NCBI GenBank assembly: GCA_027486585.1 | Contig: JAIXOU010000079.1 | Coordinates: 38,867 to 102,866 of the forward strand | DNA from: Verrucomicrobiaceae bacterium | GTDB taxonomy: Bacteria; Verrucomicrobiota; Verrucomicrobiia; Verrucomicrobiales; Verrucomicrobiaceae | Direction of reading: 5' to 3' | DNA: 64,000 bases | Shown: piece after piece, positions 1 through 15,000 of the stretch | Numbering within the stretch: position 1 is the stretch's first letter | Layout: every line of letters begins with the position of its first letter | Notes under the pieces: model-generated | Told to the model about the DNA's origin: nothing | Seen by the model: only the letters and a program-made list of their open reading frames with translations | Databases searched by the model: none | Program-made: the position numbers and the translations under genes

Positions 1-3000
1 CCAGTTCCTCAGGCGGTGCTTATAACTTCACAGGGTTGAATGCTGGGAAATATGTTGTCAAAGTCACACCGACAACTGGACAGCCTGCGACGAGTGGCAT
101 CCCTGTAATAGTGGATAATGGTGTCAACAATGACAACAATGGTAGCCAGCCCGGCGGTCCAGGAACGCCCCTATTTAGCCCAGTGATTGATCTGGCGACG
201 GGAAGCGAGCCCATCACGGATGGTGATACGAACCCAGATACAGAACTGAGTATCGATTTTGGTCTATGGAGCGGGATCAGTATTGGGAATCTGGTTTGGA
301 GTGATGTTAACAGTGACGGTGTTTTTCAAAGTGGCACGGAATCTGGGATTAGCGGCGTGGCATTAGAGCTGCTCGACAGTTCAAATAACGTCTTGAGAAC
401 AACGACCACGAACAGCAGTGGTATTTATAACTTTGTCACCTACCAACCAGGTCAATATCGAATTCGTATCCCCACGCCGCCATCCTCGCTGCCTTTGATT
501 ACAGCGGTGAATGATCCGGCGGATAATGGTGAAGACAATGATAGCAATGCCATCCAATCAGGTGGTGTTGGCACTGCAGTGACCAGCCCTCTGATCACTC
601 TGACAGCTGGCGCTGAGCCTGGGATCGTCGGTACAACGAACAATGAAAACACGATCGACTTTGGATTCCGTGTCTGCCCTACGATCAGTGTCAGTCCGAC
701 GGCTTTGACGACAGCGACTCAATATAGCCCGTTCAGCGTTAATTTAAGCGCCACAGGTGGCACTGGGCCTTACACATGGTCTGTTACGAGCGGGACTTTG
801 CCTGCGGGTCTAACCCTGACGACGGCAGGTTCTCTCAGTGGTACGCCTACCGCGGCCGCTCTTCCAGGTTATTACACTTTCACGCTGCGGGCGCTGGATG
901 GTCCTACCGGATGTTCTGCTTCACGCACTTATACCCTGACTTTGCTTTGCCCGCTTATCACGGTGTCTCCCGCTTCTCTCACGGGTGGTGTTCAGTATTC
1001 AAGTTACTCTCAATCTTTGACTGCTAGTGGTGGTACATCTCCGTATTCATGGAGTGTTAGCCCTGCGCTGCCTTCGGGCGCGGTCTCCTGGTGGATCGCT
1101 GAAAATGGTCCCGCAGACGTGCTTTCCAATAACTTTTCGGTTTCTTACAATGGACTGGCTTATCAGACTGGTGCTGTTGGTCGCGCTTTCAACTTTGATG
1201 GAGTGGATGACCTCGTGGAGGCAGCGGATAGCAGTTCACTACAACCTGCTCAACTAACTTTGGAAGCATGGGTGAACCCAGCCACTTCTGGATTGCCGAG
1301 CAACGCTACGGTCATTACGAAGACCAGCAGTTCTGTGGGCACAGATGGTTATGGTCTTGGTTATCTCGGCAGCACAACCAGCTTTGGCTTCTGGGTGAAT
1401 GACCGCACGAACAATCGAATTACAACAACGCTCACTGCTGGTGTTTGGTCCCATATCGCAGCCACGTATGATGGTTCTAACATGAGGCTCTATGTGAATG
1501 GGGTACAAGTGGCTGTGAAGGTCTATGCGACGCCGATTGCTCATAGCGCTGACGTTTTGCGTATTGGTAATAATGGAGGTGGCAGTACCGCTTGGAAAGG
1601 TGGCATTGATGAAGTGGCACTCTATAACCGTGCTCTCAGTGTTGCTGAGGTCCTTAGCCGCTACAATTCGACGATAACAGGTAATAATGGCATGCCGATT
1701 GGATTAACGGTTAACGCAACCACTGGTGCGATGAGCGGCACGCCAACGAGTGTGCCCGCGATCTATAGTTTTATTGCTCGCGCTAATGATGCCAGCGGCT
1801 GCGCTGGAGTGAGGAGTTATTCACTTGTGATCGGCTGCCCAGTCATTTCCATCACTCCCACGACTCTTCCAAATGCCACGCAGTATGCTTCTTACGCCTC
1901 ACAGGCCTTGATCGGAAATGGTGGCACATCACCTTACACTTGGAGTTTGTTCTCTGGCGCACTACCGACTGGAATGACGCTTAGCAGTGCTGGCGTTTTG
2001 AGTGGCACTCCAGGCGCTAATCCAGGTGCCTATAATTTCACAGTTCAGGCTCGTGATGTGAACAATTGCACGACGACCCGCAGCTATACCCTGACAGTTG
2101 TTTGTCCTCCAGTGACTCTTTCTAACACGAGCTTTGCCAGCGCTCAGCAGTTTTCTGCCTACACAGCGCAGACGGTAACCTCGTCTGGTGGAAATTCACC
2201 TTACAGTTACTCGATCACAAGCGGTGCCTTACCCACAGGCATGAATCTGACAGCCTCAGGCCTTGTCAGTGGCACACCGACTGCGATTCCTGGGACTTAT
2301 TCTTTCACCATTCAGGCTACAGATGCGCAAAACTGTTCTGGAACCCGGGCTTACTCCATCTTGGTGACCTGTCCCTTGATTACTGTTGATCCAAGTTTGA
2401 TCACATCGTCCACACAGTATGCCTCGTATTCACAGACCTTAAGTGCCACAGGTGGAAATGGTAGTTACGTTTGGAATGTGAGTTCTGGAGCTTTGCCCAA
2501 TGGATTGACGTTGAGTGCAGCAGGTATCATCAGTGGCACTGCGACAGCGGCCCCTGGGAATTATAGTTTCACTGCGCGTGCTGTTGATACCCAGACTTGT
2601 GCGGGACTTCGGGCCTACACTTTGACAGTGCTTTGCCCAGCTGTGGCTGTATCACCCACCAGCATTGCGTCTGGAACTGCTACGCAGGCTTACAGTCAGA
2701 CACTGACTGCTACGGGTGGAACGTCTGCTTATACATGGAGCGTGCAAAGTGGTGCATTACCAACTGGGATCACACTCTCTTCCGCAGGTGTAATCAGCGG
2801 CACAACCAACCAAATTGGTGGGTTTAATTTTGTGGCTCTGGCCACTGATTCGAATGGCTGCACAGGCACTCGTAGCTACACCCTGAGCATCAGCTGCCCG
2901 ACGATCACGATTGCGCCAGCATCACTGCCAGATGCAACAACATCTTCAGCTTACAGTCAGTCAGTGACAGCCACGGGTGGAGTCGGTGCCATCAGTTGGT

Positions 3001-6000
3001 CACTTGCTAGTGGAGCTCTGCCGACTGGGTTGACACTCAGTAACGCTGGTCTGATCAGCGGCACGCCGAGTGGTGCCCCTGGTATCTACAGTTTTATTGT
3101 ACGCTCAGCAGACTCCAATAATTGTGAGGCCACCAAGAGCTATGTGATAAATCTACTTTGCCCTGTGGTAAGCATAACGACAGCCAGTGTGAGTAATGGT
3201 ACGACTGGAATAGCCTATAGTGTAAGCCTTGCTGCTGCGGGTGGCACGGCCCCACACTCTTGGGGTTTGAGCTCGGGAACGCTGCCGTTGGGACTTAGCC
3301 TCAGCCCAGGTGGCATAATCAGCGGTGTGCCAACAGCTGCCGGTTCCAGCACTTTCACGGTCAGCGTGAATGATTCGTATAACTGCTCTGCATCTAAGTC
3401 GTTTACTCTGACCACAGCCTGTCCGGTGTTAACATTATCTCCTGCAATTCTTGGCGGTGGCAATCGTGGTGTCGCTTACAATCAATCATTGATCACCTCT
3501 GGAGGAACAGCTCCTTATAGTTATACGATTTCAAGTGGTTCCTTGCCTGCTGGCCTTAGCATGAATGGATCAGGAGTGATCTCTGGTGTGCCAACAGGAT
3601 CAGGTAGCTCAACCTTCACGGTCAAATCGGATGATGCTAATGGATGCTCAGTTTCAGCTACACGTTCGATTAATGTGACAGGGCTGAGCCTTGGCGATCT
3701 CGTCTGGAATGATTTGAATCAAGATGGTGCTTTTGATGCAGGTGAAAGTGGTGTGTCTGGTGTTTCCTTGCAGCTCTTTAGTACGACTAACACTGTGATA
3801 GGAGATGGTGATGACGTCTCTGTAGGCACGACCGCGACGAATGGTTCAGGTATCTATGGTTTTGCCAATCTAGCTCCTGGCCGTTATTTCATCCGCATTG
3901 CCACCCCACCCGCAGGTCTGCCTTTCTCCTCGGGTATCATTGTCACCACTGACAATGGCGTGAACAATGACAATAATGGCATTCAGTCAGGAGGCTCGGG
4001 AACAGCAGTGACTAGCCCTGTCATTACTCTTGCTGTAGGGCGCGAGCCAGGTGACTTCACCGGTGGCGGTGATAGTGATGCAAGTGTGGACTTTGGTTTC
4101 CGTTCAGTGCCGACAGTATCACCCTTGCTGGAGTATGATATGAACATCACCAGTGGTGGTTTGCCAGCGCCTCCGAGTTATCAGAATCCTTGCATTGTCA
4201 GTTCGGCAAAAATTCAGGTCGAAGAGGATCTTAATGGTCTTACGGATGTTAGTGAGCCAGCCTACAGTGGTCCGATCAAAGGTGGGGCAAGAAGTCGTCG
4301 TGTGCGTGATTGGGATGATACCTTTGATGCTGCTTACAGCACAGCCCGCAGTAACCTCACCCAGAATCGTGACAGTCTCTGGGTGCGTTTTGATATGGAC
4401 CCAACAGCCACAGGGACCGTCGGAAAACTGTTGATGGATGTTCAACGTGTGAACTCGACCTCGCCAGTGAATGGCAGGGCCTATTTAACATGGAATGACG
4501 GATCTGGTTTCCGAACGGCCAGGACGGACGCTTTTGTGATTGCTGCCCAGCCTACTTGGTATTCGTTGAATCTAAACTGGACGACTTTCCTCGGTGGTGC
4601 CACTGCCTTGCCCACTGCTTCCCAACTTGCAGGGAAATCATTCCTTCTCGAAATCTATCTTTGGGGCGGTGACAGCACTGGTTACATTGACTTTGATAAC
4701 ATCGTCCTTGAAGGCAGCGCTACCTGCGCGCCACCTACACTTTCTGTCGGTGACTTTGTTTGGAGTGATCTAAACTGTAACGGCCTTAAAAATTCACGTG
4801 AACCAGGACTTCCTGGCGTAACGGTTGAGCTTTGGCGTGCAGGTGCTGACAATACAGCTAATACGATTGATGATGCCTTGCACGCGACCATGGTGACCGA
4901 TGCTAATGGCTACTATCTTTTCAGTGGTCTTGCTGCGGGGAAATACTTCGTGAAGATCCCAATGCCTAGCACTGACTGGCCGACTGCTGCCCCTGCGGTC
5001 AATCTGGACAATGGTGTGGACAATGATAGCAACGGTCTTCAGCCTGGGGGCTCTGGAACCGCAGTGAATAGCCCAGTCATCACACTCGCACTGAGTACTG
5101 AGCCCGGAAGCACAGGAACGACAAATCGTGATATGAGCATTGATTTTGGTTTTTGTGCCAGCATGAGCATTGGTAATTTGGTCTTTAGTGACGTGAATAA
5201 CAATGGTCTGGTCGATAGTGGTGAAGGCGGTGTTATTGGTGCCCAAGTTGAGCTTTTTCAGTCCACCGATACGACGGTGAATAATAGTGATGATGTGAAG
5301 ATCGGCAGCACATTCACGACGGATGCGACAGGTGGTTACAATTTCACAGCACTGACGATTGGTCGTTATTATATCAAGTTGACGCCGCCTATCTCGCATC
5401 CCCGCCGCAGCAGTACAAGCAGTAGCAGTGATAACGGCGTGGATAATGATAACAATGGTATCAGCCAATCCGCAACGAGCGCCCCTATTTATTCCATGAT
5501 GGTTACCTTATCGGCATTGACCGAGCCTGGTAATCTTTTGGCACCCTTTGGAAGCAATGCAGAGACCACGATCGACTTTGGTTTGCGTCCAGTTTTTGTG
5601 AGCATTGGTAACGTCGTCTTCAAGGACGGCAATAACAATAATCGTTTTGATACTGGTGAAGGTGTCGGAAATGTCCGAGTCGAGTTGCTCAATGAGGCTG
5701 GTGTGTTTGTTCGTAATTTGAGCACGAGTAATGTGGCGAGCACGCGCGGACAGTATAACTTCACAAATGTTATTCCTGGTAACTATTTTGTTCGCATTCC
5801 TCCGAGTGAATTTGGTTCAGGCATGGCTTTGGCAAACACGCTTTCCATTCAGCCTAGTAGTCCAGTGGACGATGATCAGGATGATGATCAAATCACTGGT
5901 GATAGCGGTGTGGATAATGCCACGCCAGCCTCAAGTGGAATTTCCAGCCCGCTATTGGCTGTCTTTGAAGATACCCAGCCGACTCTTGCTACTGGTGAAT

Positions 6001-9000
6001 CTGGTTTTGGTGCCACTCTAGATGATAGTGACGATAACAACGGCAATATGACGGTCGATTTTGGATTCCGTTCTACAGGGCCGACAGAAACTGGCTGTTA
6101 TCATTTTGTTTTCGGAGACAACAACCAGGATGGCACACTTCTGAGTAAGGCAACGGAATGGGTGCCAGCTCAAGCTTATGATTTTAATTATGCGGGTAAC
6201 ATCGCTACCATCGATAATTTTGATCTCGTTTATGATGCTCCGACAAAGCGCCTTATTTTAGACTCGAGCTTTACTCAGGTGAGTGGTCGCAAAGTCGATG
6301 CCATCTGGATGTTGGTGAGCACGGGGTCCAATCCAGCAAATGCCGAGCATGCAGTGATTTATATGGACGGTTTCAATCGTAATGCTCCTCAGCTCACGAT
6401 CTATCGCTACGACCCAGCCCAAGGTCAGCTGAGTTGGCAGTCTGCCTCTAATATCATGGTGAGCACGGTCGTTGGCGGAGCCAATAGCGCAGACGTTCTT
6501 CAGGATAAGGTTACAGAGACGGGTACAAGTGTGCGTTTCCAATTCGTGATCGACGTCAACCGCGTTAATACGGCCACCAATTGGACTGCCATGGGTGTCA
6601 ATGCGGCCACTTGGGAAGGGCTTTTGATGGCAGGATCGTCTGGCGTTGTTTTGCGCACTGTTGATCTTAACAGTGCGCCGACGTATGATTCATCGGGTCG
6701 ATTGACGGCATTTAATTACACTCCTAGTAGCACCACACAAGGTACGTTTGAAACTGATCCAGCAGGTGTCTTTACCATTGCCACTGAGCCCTGCTCGACT
6801 TCACCCTGGGTGAATCTTGGGAATTTGGTATGGAGTGACACGAATTGGAATGGTCTCAAGGACTCTAGTGAACTCGGTGTGAGTGGTGCTACTGTGCAGC
6901 TCTTTGACCCAGGGGCTGATGCTGCTGTTGGTGGCATTGGGCTTAACGCAGATTTCCAGGTGGGATCATCCTTGGTAACAAATAGTACGGGTGCTTATAA
7001 CTTTACGAATCTTGTGCCAGGCAAGTATTATGTGCGTGTTACGCCACCCGCGACTTTCCCTTCGAGCGGCGGATCCGTTGTGACCGTGGATAACAATGTG
7101 GATAACGATAATAATGGCAGTCAGCCAGGTGGTCCGGGTACGAATCTTTTCAGTCCCGTCATTGATCTAGCCGTCGGTTCTGAACCAACCTCTGCAGTGG
7201 ATGGTGATGGCACGAGTGGAAACGCGACTGTTGATTTCGGCCTCTGGAGTGGCTTCACGATTGGTGATTTAGTCTGGAGTGATTTGAATAATAATGGGCT
7301 CAAGGACACGACCGAGTCAGGTGTGAGCGGGGTCACTGTCGAGCTAATGAATCCAGGTGCTGATGGCTTTGTTGGTGGCACAGGATTGAATGCCGATACC
7401 GTGCTGCTAACGACGAGCACAAACAGCTCTGGTGCTTATAGCTTCCGATCCTACACGCAGGGTCTTCAATATGTGCGGATCACTCCGACGGCGGCGCTTT
7501 CTCTGGCTAGTTCCGTGGTGGTAAGCAGTGACAACGGTAGTAATAATGACAACAACGGGACTCAACCGGGCGGTGCTGGAAGTGATATCTCATCCATGAT
7601 CATCATGCTGACTCCTGGTGGCGAGCCTGGTAATACGGGCACGACCAACAGTGAGACGACGATCGACTTTGGCCTGCGCGGCTGCCCAGCGATCACAATC
7701 AGTCCGACATCACTGCCTGTGGTGACTTTGGGGTCACCTTACAGTCAGACTCTCACAGGTTCTGGTGGTAACTCACCCTACACATGGAGCCTGATAAGTG
7801 GCACTCTGCCCACGGGTCTGAGCTTGAGCAGTGGTGGTGTGCTCAGTGGCTCGACGACTGCTGCGATTGGTAATTACAATCTTACGGTTCAGTTGACTGA
7901 TCTATCCGGCTGCAAGGTGACGCGTGCTTACACACTCACTTTAGTTTGCCCCGCTTTGTCGATGTCTCCTTCCATTCTTTCAAGCGGTACACAGGGCTCC
8001 GCTTACAGTCAGACCATGGCTGCTGGTGGTGGCACGGCACCTTATACTTGGACGGTTGCATTGGGTGCGGTGCCTTCTGGAATGACGCTTAGCACTAGCG
8101 GTTTATTCTCAGGAACACCGACACTGCCAGGAAGCTACACCTTTACGATTCGTGCAACGGATGCCCGCTCCTGTTTTGTGGATACAAGCTACACCATGGC
8201 GGTTTCTTGCCCGACAATTAGCGTGACTCCGAGCTCTCTTTCGGACGCAACATTGGCTGCGCTATACACGCCAGTGGCATTCAGTGCATCAGGTGGTAGT
8301 GCGCCTTATACATGGAGCCTCACCGGCACCCTGCCAACCGGCATGAGCCTGAGCAGCACGGGCTCTCTGAGTGGCACGCCGAGCGGTGCCCCTGGCGTTT
8401 ATACCATCACGGCAATTGTTACCGATGCTAATCTTTGCACTGGCAGTCGCGCCCTCAATCTCCAGGTGAATTGTGGAGCCTTTTCCATCAGTCCATCTAC
8501 TCTTCCTGCCTCCATTCAGAATGCTGCTTACAGTGCGCAGACGATTTCTGCTTCGGGAGGAACAGCACCCTACACTTGGGCTGTTACTGTTGGCGGGCTA
8601 CCTGCCGGCATGACTCTATCACCAGCAGGTGTATTGAGCGGCACTCCGACGGCTGCACCAGGCACTTATAATTTCACCGCTCGTGCTACAGATGGTTTTG
8701 CCTGCCAAAGTTCACGCGCTTATGCCTTTGTAGTGAATTGCCCACCCGTCGCTGTGACGACCGCTTCTCTAAATGGTGCTGTGCAGTTTGTAAGCTTCAG
8801 CCAAACCTTGGCGGCTAACAGTGGCACATCACCTTACTCGTGGAGCATCACCAGCGGTACCTTGCCTTCAGGAATGAATTTTTCCTCTGGTGGAGTGCTG
8901 AGCGGTACGCCCACACAAATAGGCACCTTCCCGCTTACTTTCCGTGCGGTAGATAGCAACGGCTGTGCAGCAACTCGTGCTCTTACTCTCACTGTTGCCT

Positions 9001-12000
9001 GTCCCGTGATCACGTTGACACCAACGACGTTGATTGGTGCCCAGAATAACACGGCTTATAATCAGCAGCTTTCGGCGAATGGCGGCACTGGACCGTATGT
9101 TTACACTCGGATTAGCGGTGCAATACCGACGGGTATGACCTTCACTTCTCAAGGCCTATTGTTTGGTTCACCCATCTCTGGTCCAGGGAACTATACCTTC
9201 GCCGTGCAAGCAACGGATGCTTCTGGTACATGTGCTGGCAGCCAGAGCTACACACTCACAGTCACTTGCCCAACGATCACGCTTTCACCCTCTACCTTGG
9301 CCAACGGGACCGTCGGCACGACCTATACGAGCAGCTTGTCCACCGCAGGTGGCACAGCACCTTATGCCTACTCGGTTATTTCCGGTGCGTTGCCTGCGGG
9401 GCTGACAATGTCAGGTTCTGGTTTGATTTCGGGCACACCAACAGCTGCTGCGACTGCCAGCTTTACGATCCAGACCAAGGATGCGTTTAACTGCACTGGC
9501 ACGCGGGCCTATACATTGACCATTGTTTGTCCCGCAATCACCATCACTCCTTCAACCCTGAATGATGCTTATTACAATTTAGCCTACTCTCAGGCAATGA
9601 CGGCGACTGGTGGCACTGGGCCTTATGCTTGGAGTATCGTTGCTGGCACTCCTCCTTCTGGCATCACTTTAAGTCCTGCTGGCGTGCTTAGTGGCACGAG
9701 CATTGCTTTTGGTTCAGCATCCTTCAGCGTACGTGTGACTGATTTGTACGGTTGCCAATCGACTTTAAACACGACTCTTACGGTGAAAGGTTTAGCCATT
9801 GGTGATCTGGTCTGGGATGATGTGGACTACAATGGTATCCATGATGCAGGTGAAGCAGGGGTTAAAGATGTCACCGTGCAGCTTTGGGATCCAGGAGCAG
9901 ACAATGCCATTGGTGGCACAGGGCCAGATGCAGACGTACAGGTGGGTGCAGATAAGACGACGAGTGCTTTCGGGACTTTTGCCTTCCAGAATTTGTTACC
10001 TGGTTATTATTACTTGCGCGTCTTCCCACCGACAAATCTGCCGCTTCCCGGTGGATCTCCGGTCGATGCTGACAACGGCGTGGACAATGACAATAACTCA
10101 GCTCAACAGCCTGATGGCCCTGGCACAGTGATTTATGGCCCTGTCGTAGAGCTTTCCACTGGCAGCGAGACGATCGATGAGGATGGTGATCATGATACGG
10201 ACTTCACCGTGGACTTTGGTCTCTATCGTGGCTTGACTATTGGCAATCCAGGATCTCCAAACTTTGTTTGGGAAGATGCCAATGATAATGGCATCAAAAA
10301 TTCGGGTGAGCCTGGTATTGACGGCGTATCCGTCCAGCTTTGGTTTGCGGGATCAGATCAGCGCATTGGTGGTAGTGATGATGCACTTCGTCAGACCACT
10401 ACGACATCTGGTGGCGGTAAGTATAGTTTTGTCACTTTACCTCCAGGTAAATATTATCTGCGCATTCCGACCACGCCTCAAGCCCAGCCTCTTTCCAGCT
10501 CTAGCTCGGTGCTGCTTGATAATGGTATCAATGATGATGATAATGGTCATCAAGTCGCAGCAGGGAGCATTTATAGTCCCTTGATCACGCTGACCTCAGG
10601 TCAGGAAGTAAGTGATGGTGGCTACAATGAAAACACCATCGATTTTGGTCTTATCCCAGTGACCCCCACTGTTTATCTCTCTGCAACTCAGGACGACAGT
10701 ATTCAGACCTATAATGCGGCCAGCGGTAAATACAGCGGTGCCTTGAGACATCCATTTGGGACAAGTCATAACCAAGGAGATGGTAATCCTTTTGATGTGC
10801 CCTATGGCATGGAGCTGGGACCTGATGGCAATTGGTATGTAGCTCACTTTGGTGACAGTAATCTCTATCGTCTCAGTCCTGCAGGAGTCCAGACGGCAGG
10901 CGTGCTCAATACCAGCAGTGCATCACTGAGTCAGATTCAGGTTTTTGCCATCGGGCCTGATGGTAACTTTTATGTCGTGGATCATAATGGTGGGCGTATT
11001 GTCCGATTCGCAGGTCCGCTAAGCAGCACGCCAGGTGTGCCGATGGGTACAAGTCCGTTTACCTTCCTGACACAATCTGGAATTCAAGATGTGGCCTTTG
11101 GCCCAGATGGTAATCTTTATCTTGTCGTGCAAAGCGGCACAACACGGGAAATCCGGCGCTACAATGCCACGAACGGTGTGCTCATGAATGTCATCGCGAC
11201 AGATTCTCAGATCGTCTCTATGGTAGCCGGAGGTCAGCCTGTTTCATTGGTTTCAGGGATAGATATTCATGGGAGCACTCTTTATGGCGTCAATCGCTCT
11301 GATGGTGAAATCTTCCGCATCAATCTGACAAATCCTGCTGCTCCTGGTGCACCTCAGATTGTGGCCACAATCGCCAGTGCAGGTAAGGGGGATGTGGATA
11401 CACGTGACATTGAGTACAACCCCAAAGATGATCTGCTTTACTTGACCGGTTACAATTGGGGTAAACCAGTCGTTGCCGGAACTTACAGCAGCGGAGCTAT
11501 GCTGCGGGTCAGCCTTACTGGGGCCGTTGATATCTTTGAAGCTCCGATTCCGACACCGCCTGGTCCAAATAATGAAATCTGGGCGGGGCCTCGAGACATC
11601 TCGATTGGTAAACCATTCAGCGTTGTCGCCGAGACGGTCGCTGTGGGTAGTATTGTGTGGAATGACACCAATGCGAACGGCATCCATGATGCTGGTGAAA
11701 ATGGCATTCCAAATGTTCGAGTAGAACTCTGGCGCGACATTGATGGGAACAGTTCTAATGGTGCTGAGTCACGCATTGGCTGGACCTTCACGAACTCACG
11801 AGGAATGTATTATTTCTCAGGGGAAGATCCTGGTGTGTATCAGCTGAAGGTGAGCTCACATAACTTTACGGATGGACAACCTCTGGCTGGATCTGGTTAC
11901 AGCAGTCCAGTCACTGTTAGCACGGACAATCAGATTGATGGAGATGATAATGGTATTCAGACGGGTGGTAACCGCACTGAGACGCTCAGTCCGCTGATTA

Positions 12001-15000
12001 CACTGAACCCAGGTTCCGAGCCTCAAGGTAATGGTGCGACAGGCGTTGAACTCGGCGTTGGTGGTGAATTGGATAATTTTATCGTAGATGCCAATGGTGA
12101 CATGACCGTTGACTTCGGCTTCGTAGAGCCAGGCATCATGGCTCTGGGTAACTTGGTCTTCAATGATGCCAATGGTAATCGCCGTTTTGACAATGGTGAA
12201 GGTTTGGATGGTGTCGCCGTGCAACTTTACTATTGGGGCCAGACACCAGGCGCAAGCCAACCTGTGGCAACAACGGTGACTGCCAATGGTGGTAAATACC
12301 TCTTCAATAACTTGTGGCAGGGGCAATACTTCGTGCATCTGCCTGCCGCCCAGTTCCAGTCCACTGGGGACTTGCGTGGTCTATTCAGTCTTCAAGATGT
12401 CCAAGCTGGGGATGATGATGTGGGAGAAGACTCCATTGATACCCTAACTCCATTTACCTCGGGTCTGAGCACCGGACGCATCATCATGACCGCTGACAGC
12501 GCCCCGACAAATAGCACCGGTGAAACGGGTGTGAATGCATCGAGTGATGATAGCAATGATAACAACACCGATCTTACCGTGGACTTTGGTCTCTTCCGAC
12601 CTGTGGCGATTGGCAACTTGGTCTTCTTTGATGGAAATGCCAATGGTCATGCCGATAGTGGTGAAGGTATCAATGGTGTTACTATTCAGCTTTATACCCA
12701 TGATCAGATTCCCGGCACTGACACGCCGATTGCCACGACGACCAGCATCAATGGCGGTAAGTATCTCTTCAGCTTCCTGCGTCCTGGAAACTATCGACTG
12801 CATATTCCATCGTCAATGTTCCAAGATGGTGCGGTGCTTTTCCGCCGAGTAAGCATTGATGAAGGACTCTCAGGTGATGATGATTCTGGAGAAGATGGTC
12901 TCAATGACACCATCCCTTCGCAGCAGGGAGTTTCGACCAATATTGTGACCATTTTCCCAGGTGCCAGCCCCACAGATCAGACGGGCGAATCGGGTGTCGA
13001 TTCCACTGCTGATAATGACAACGACGCATCTGTCGATCTCACGGTGGACTTTGGATTCCAGAGTCCTGTTGGGATTGGAAATCTGGTCTTCATTGATGCG
13101 AATCAAAATGGTCGTGCTGATGCTGGTGAAGGTGTCGATGATGTGACCGTTGAAATTTATAGTGCCGATCAGACTCCTGGAAGCGTGACTCCGCTCTTCA
13201 CACAGAGCACGCAGAATGGCGGTAAATATGCCTTCAATTTCCTTTCTACTGGAAGCTATATTGTCTTTATCCCAGCTAGCCAGTTCGCAGTCGGACAGCC
13301 GCTGAGCGGAGTCGTCTCAATGACCGGTTCACAGAATAGCACTGCAGATGATGACGTCGGAGAAGATGGCATCGACGATGCTGCTCCTGGTATCAATGGT
13401 ATACGCAGTCGTAACATTTCTCTGAATGTGGATGGTGCTCCAGTAGATGCGGGGACCGAAAGAGGTCTCTATAAGACCGACGATAGTTTTGATGATGATA
13501 ACTTCGATCTAACCATCGACTTTGGTTTCGCGCCATCCAATCCAAATCTCGTTGGCGTGGGTAACCTTGTATATGCGGATGCTAATGGAAATGGCACTTA
13601 TGATCTCGGAGAAGGTGTCAATGGCGTCGCCGTGCAATTGTTCAGTTCTCTGGCAGACCCACAGACGGCTCAGCCAATGCGCACAACTATCACTTCCAAT
13701 GAAGGTGTCTATCTATTCAGCGGTCTGGATGCGGGGGACTACATCATTCACATTCCAGCTTCTCAATTTGGTGCAGGCAAACCTCTAAGTGGCTGGAGTT
13801 CTATGGTGGGTCAGGGCAATGACAATCAAATCGATGACAATACAGATGAGAATGGCGGTGGACTGGGCTTGCCAGGTGTTGTCGGGGTTACCTCCACCGT
13901 CATCTCACTCTTGCCTGATAGTGAGCCTCAAAACGTTTCCGGTGAATCTGGTCGTGACGCATTCATGGACGATGCCAATGACGACAACACCGATTTGACT
14001 GTGGATTTTGGGTTCTTCAAACCTGTCGCTGTTGGTAATCTGGTCTTCCTTGATGCCAACTACAATGGCCGCGCAGAGTCTTCGGAAGGTCTTGCCGAAG
14101 TCGAAGTTCAGCTCTTTGAGGCAGGAGACTCCACAGTCTTTGATCAGCCATTGTTCACCACAACGACTGACTCATCGGGTCGCTATCTATTTGAAAATTT
14201 AGCAGCAGGTAGCTACTTCATTCATGTGCCGCCTTACATGTTTGCCTTTGGTTCGCCGCTTTACCTGCGGGCCAGTGTTGCAGATGTGCAGTCAGGTGAC
14301 GATAACTTAGGTGAGGACGGCATTGATGAAGGGCGTCCGAATGCTTATGGGGTGAGCACCGGAGTCTTCACCCTTACTCCGACAGGTAGCCCTATTGGTT
14401 CCGCTGAAGCTGGTCTTTCGGGAACCAGCGATGACGCTTCTGATGCTGCAACTGACCTAACAATTGACCTTGGTTTTGTGCCGCGTGTGCAGATCGGAAA
14501 TCTGGTCTTCCGTGATGCGAATAGCGACGGCGTCTTTGATCCAAATATTGAAACAGGTATTGATGGAGTGACGGTCGAGCTCTGGTCAGGTCAGGCGAAT
14601 GCCACGGCACCACTGGCAACCACTACGACCTTTAATGGCGGTCTCTACAGCTTCGGTATCGCACCAGGCTCCTATCATATTCGTATTCCAGCGAGTGCCT
14701 TTGGATCAGGTGGAGCTGCAGAAAATCTCGTGGACACCGCCCCTACGGCTAATACTTCAGGCTTCTCCGCTGATGATGATGCGGGGCAAGACGGTTACCT
14801 CACTGGTAGTAGTGTCACTAGCAATGGTGTGCGCACGGCAAACTTCACCGTCCTTCCAGGGCTAACACCAGATGCCACGAACGGAGAAACTGGATTCTTG
14901 TCCTATGACGATGACACCTTTGAGTATGATTCTGATCTCACGGTGGACATTGGGCTGGCTCCAAAACCCATCGGCGTTGGAAACCTAGTGTTCAATGACA

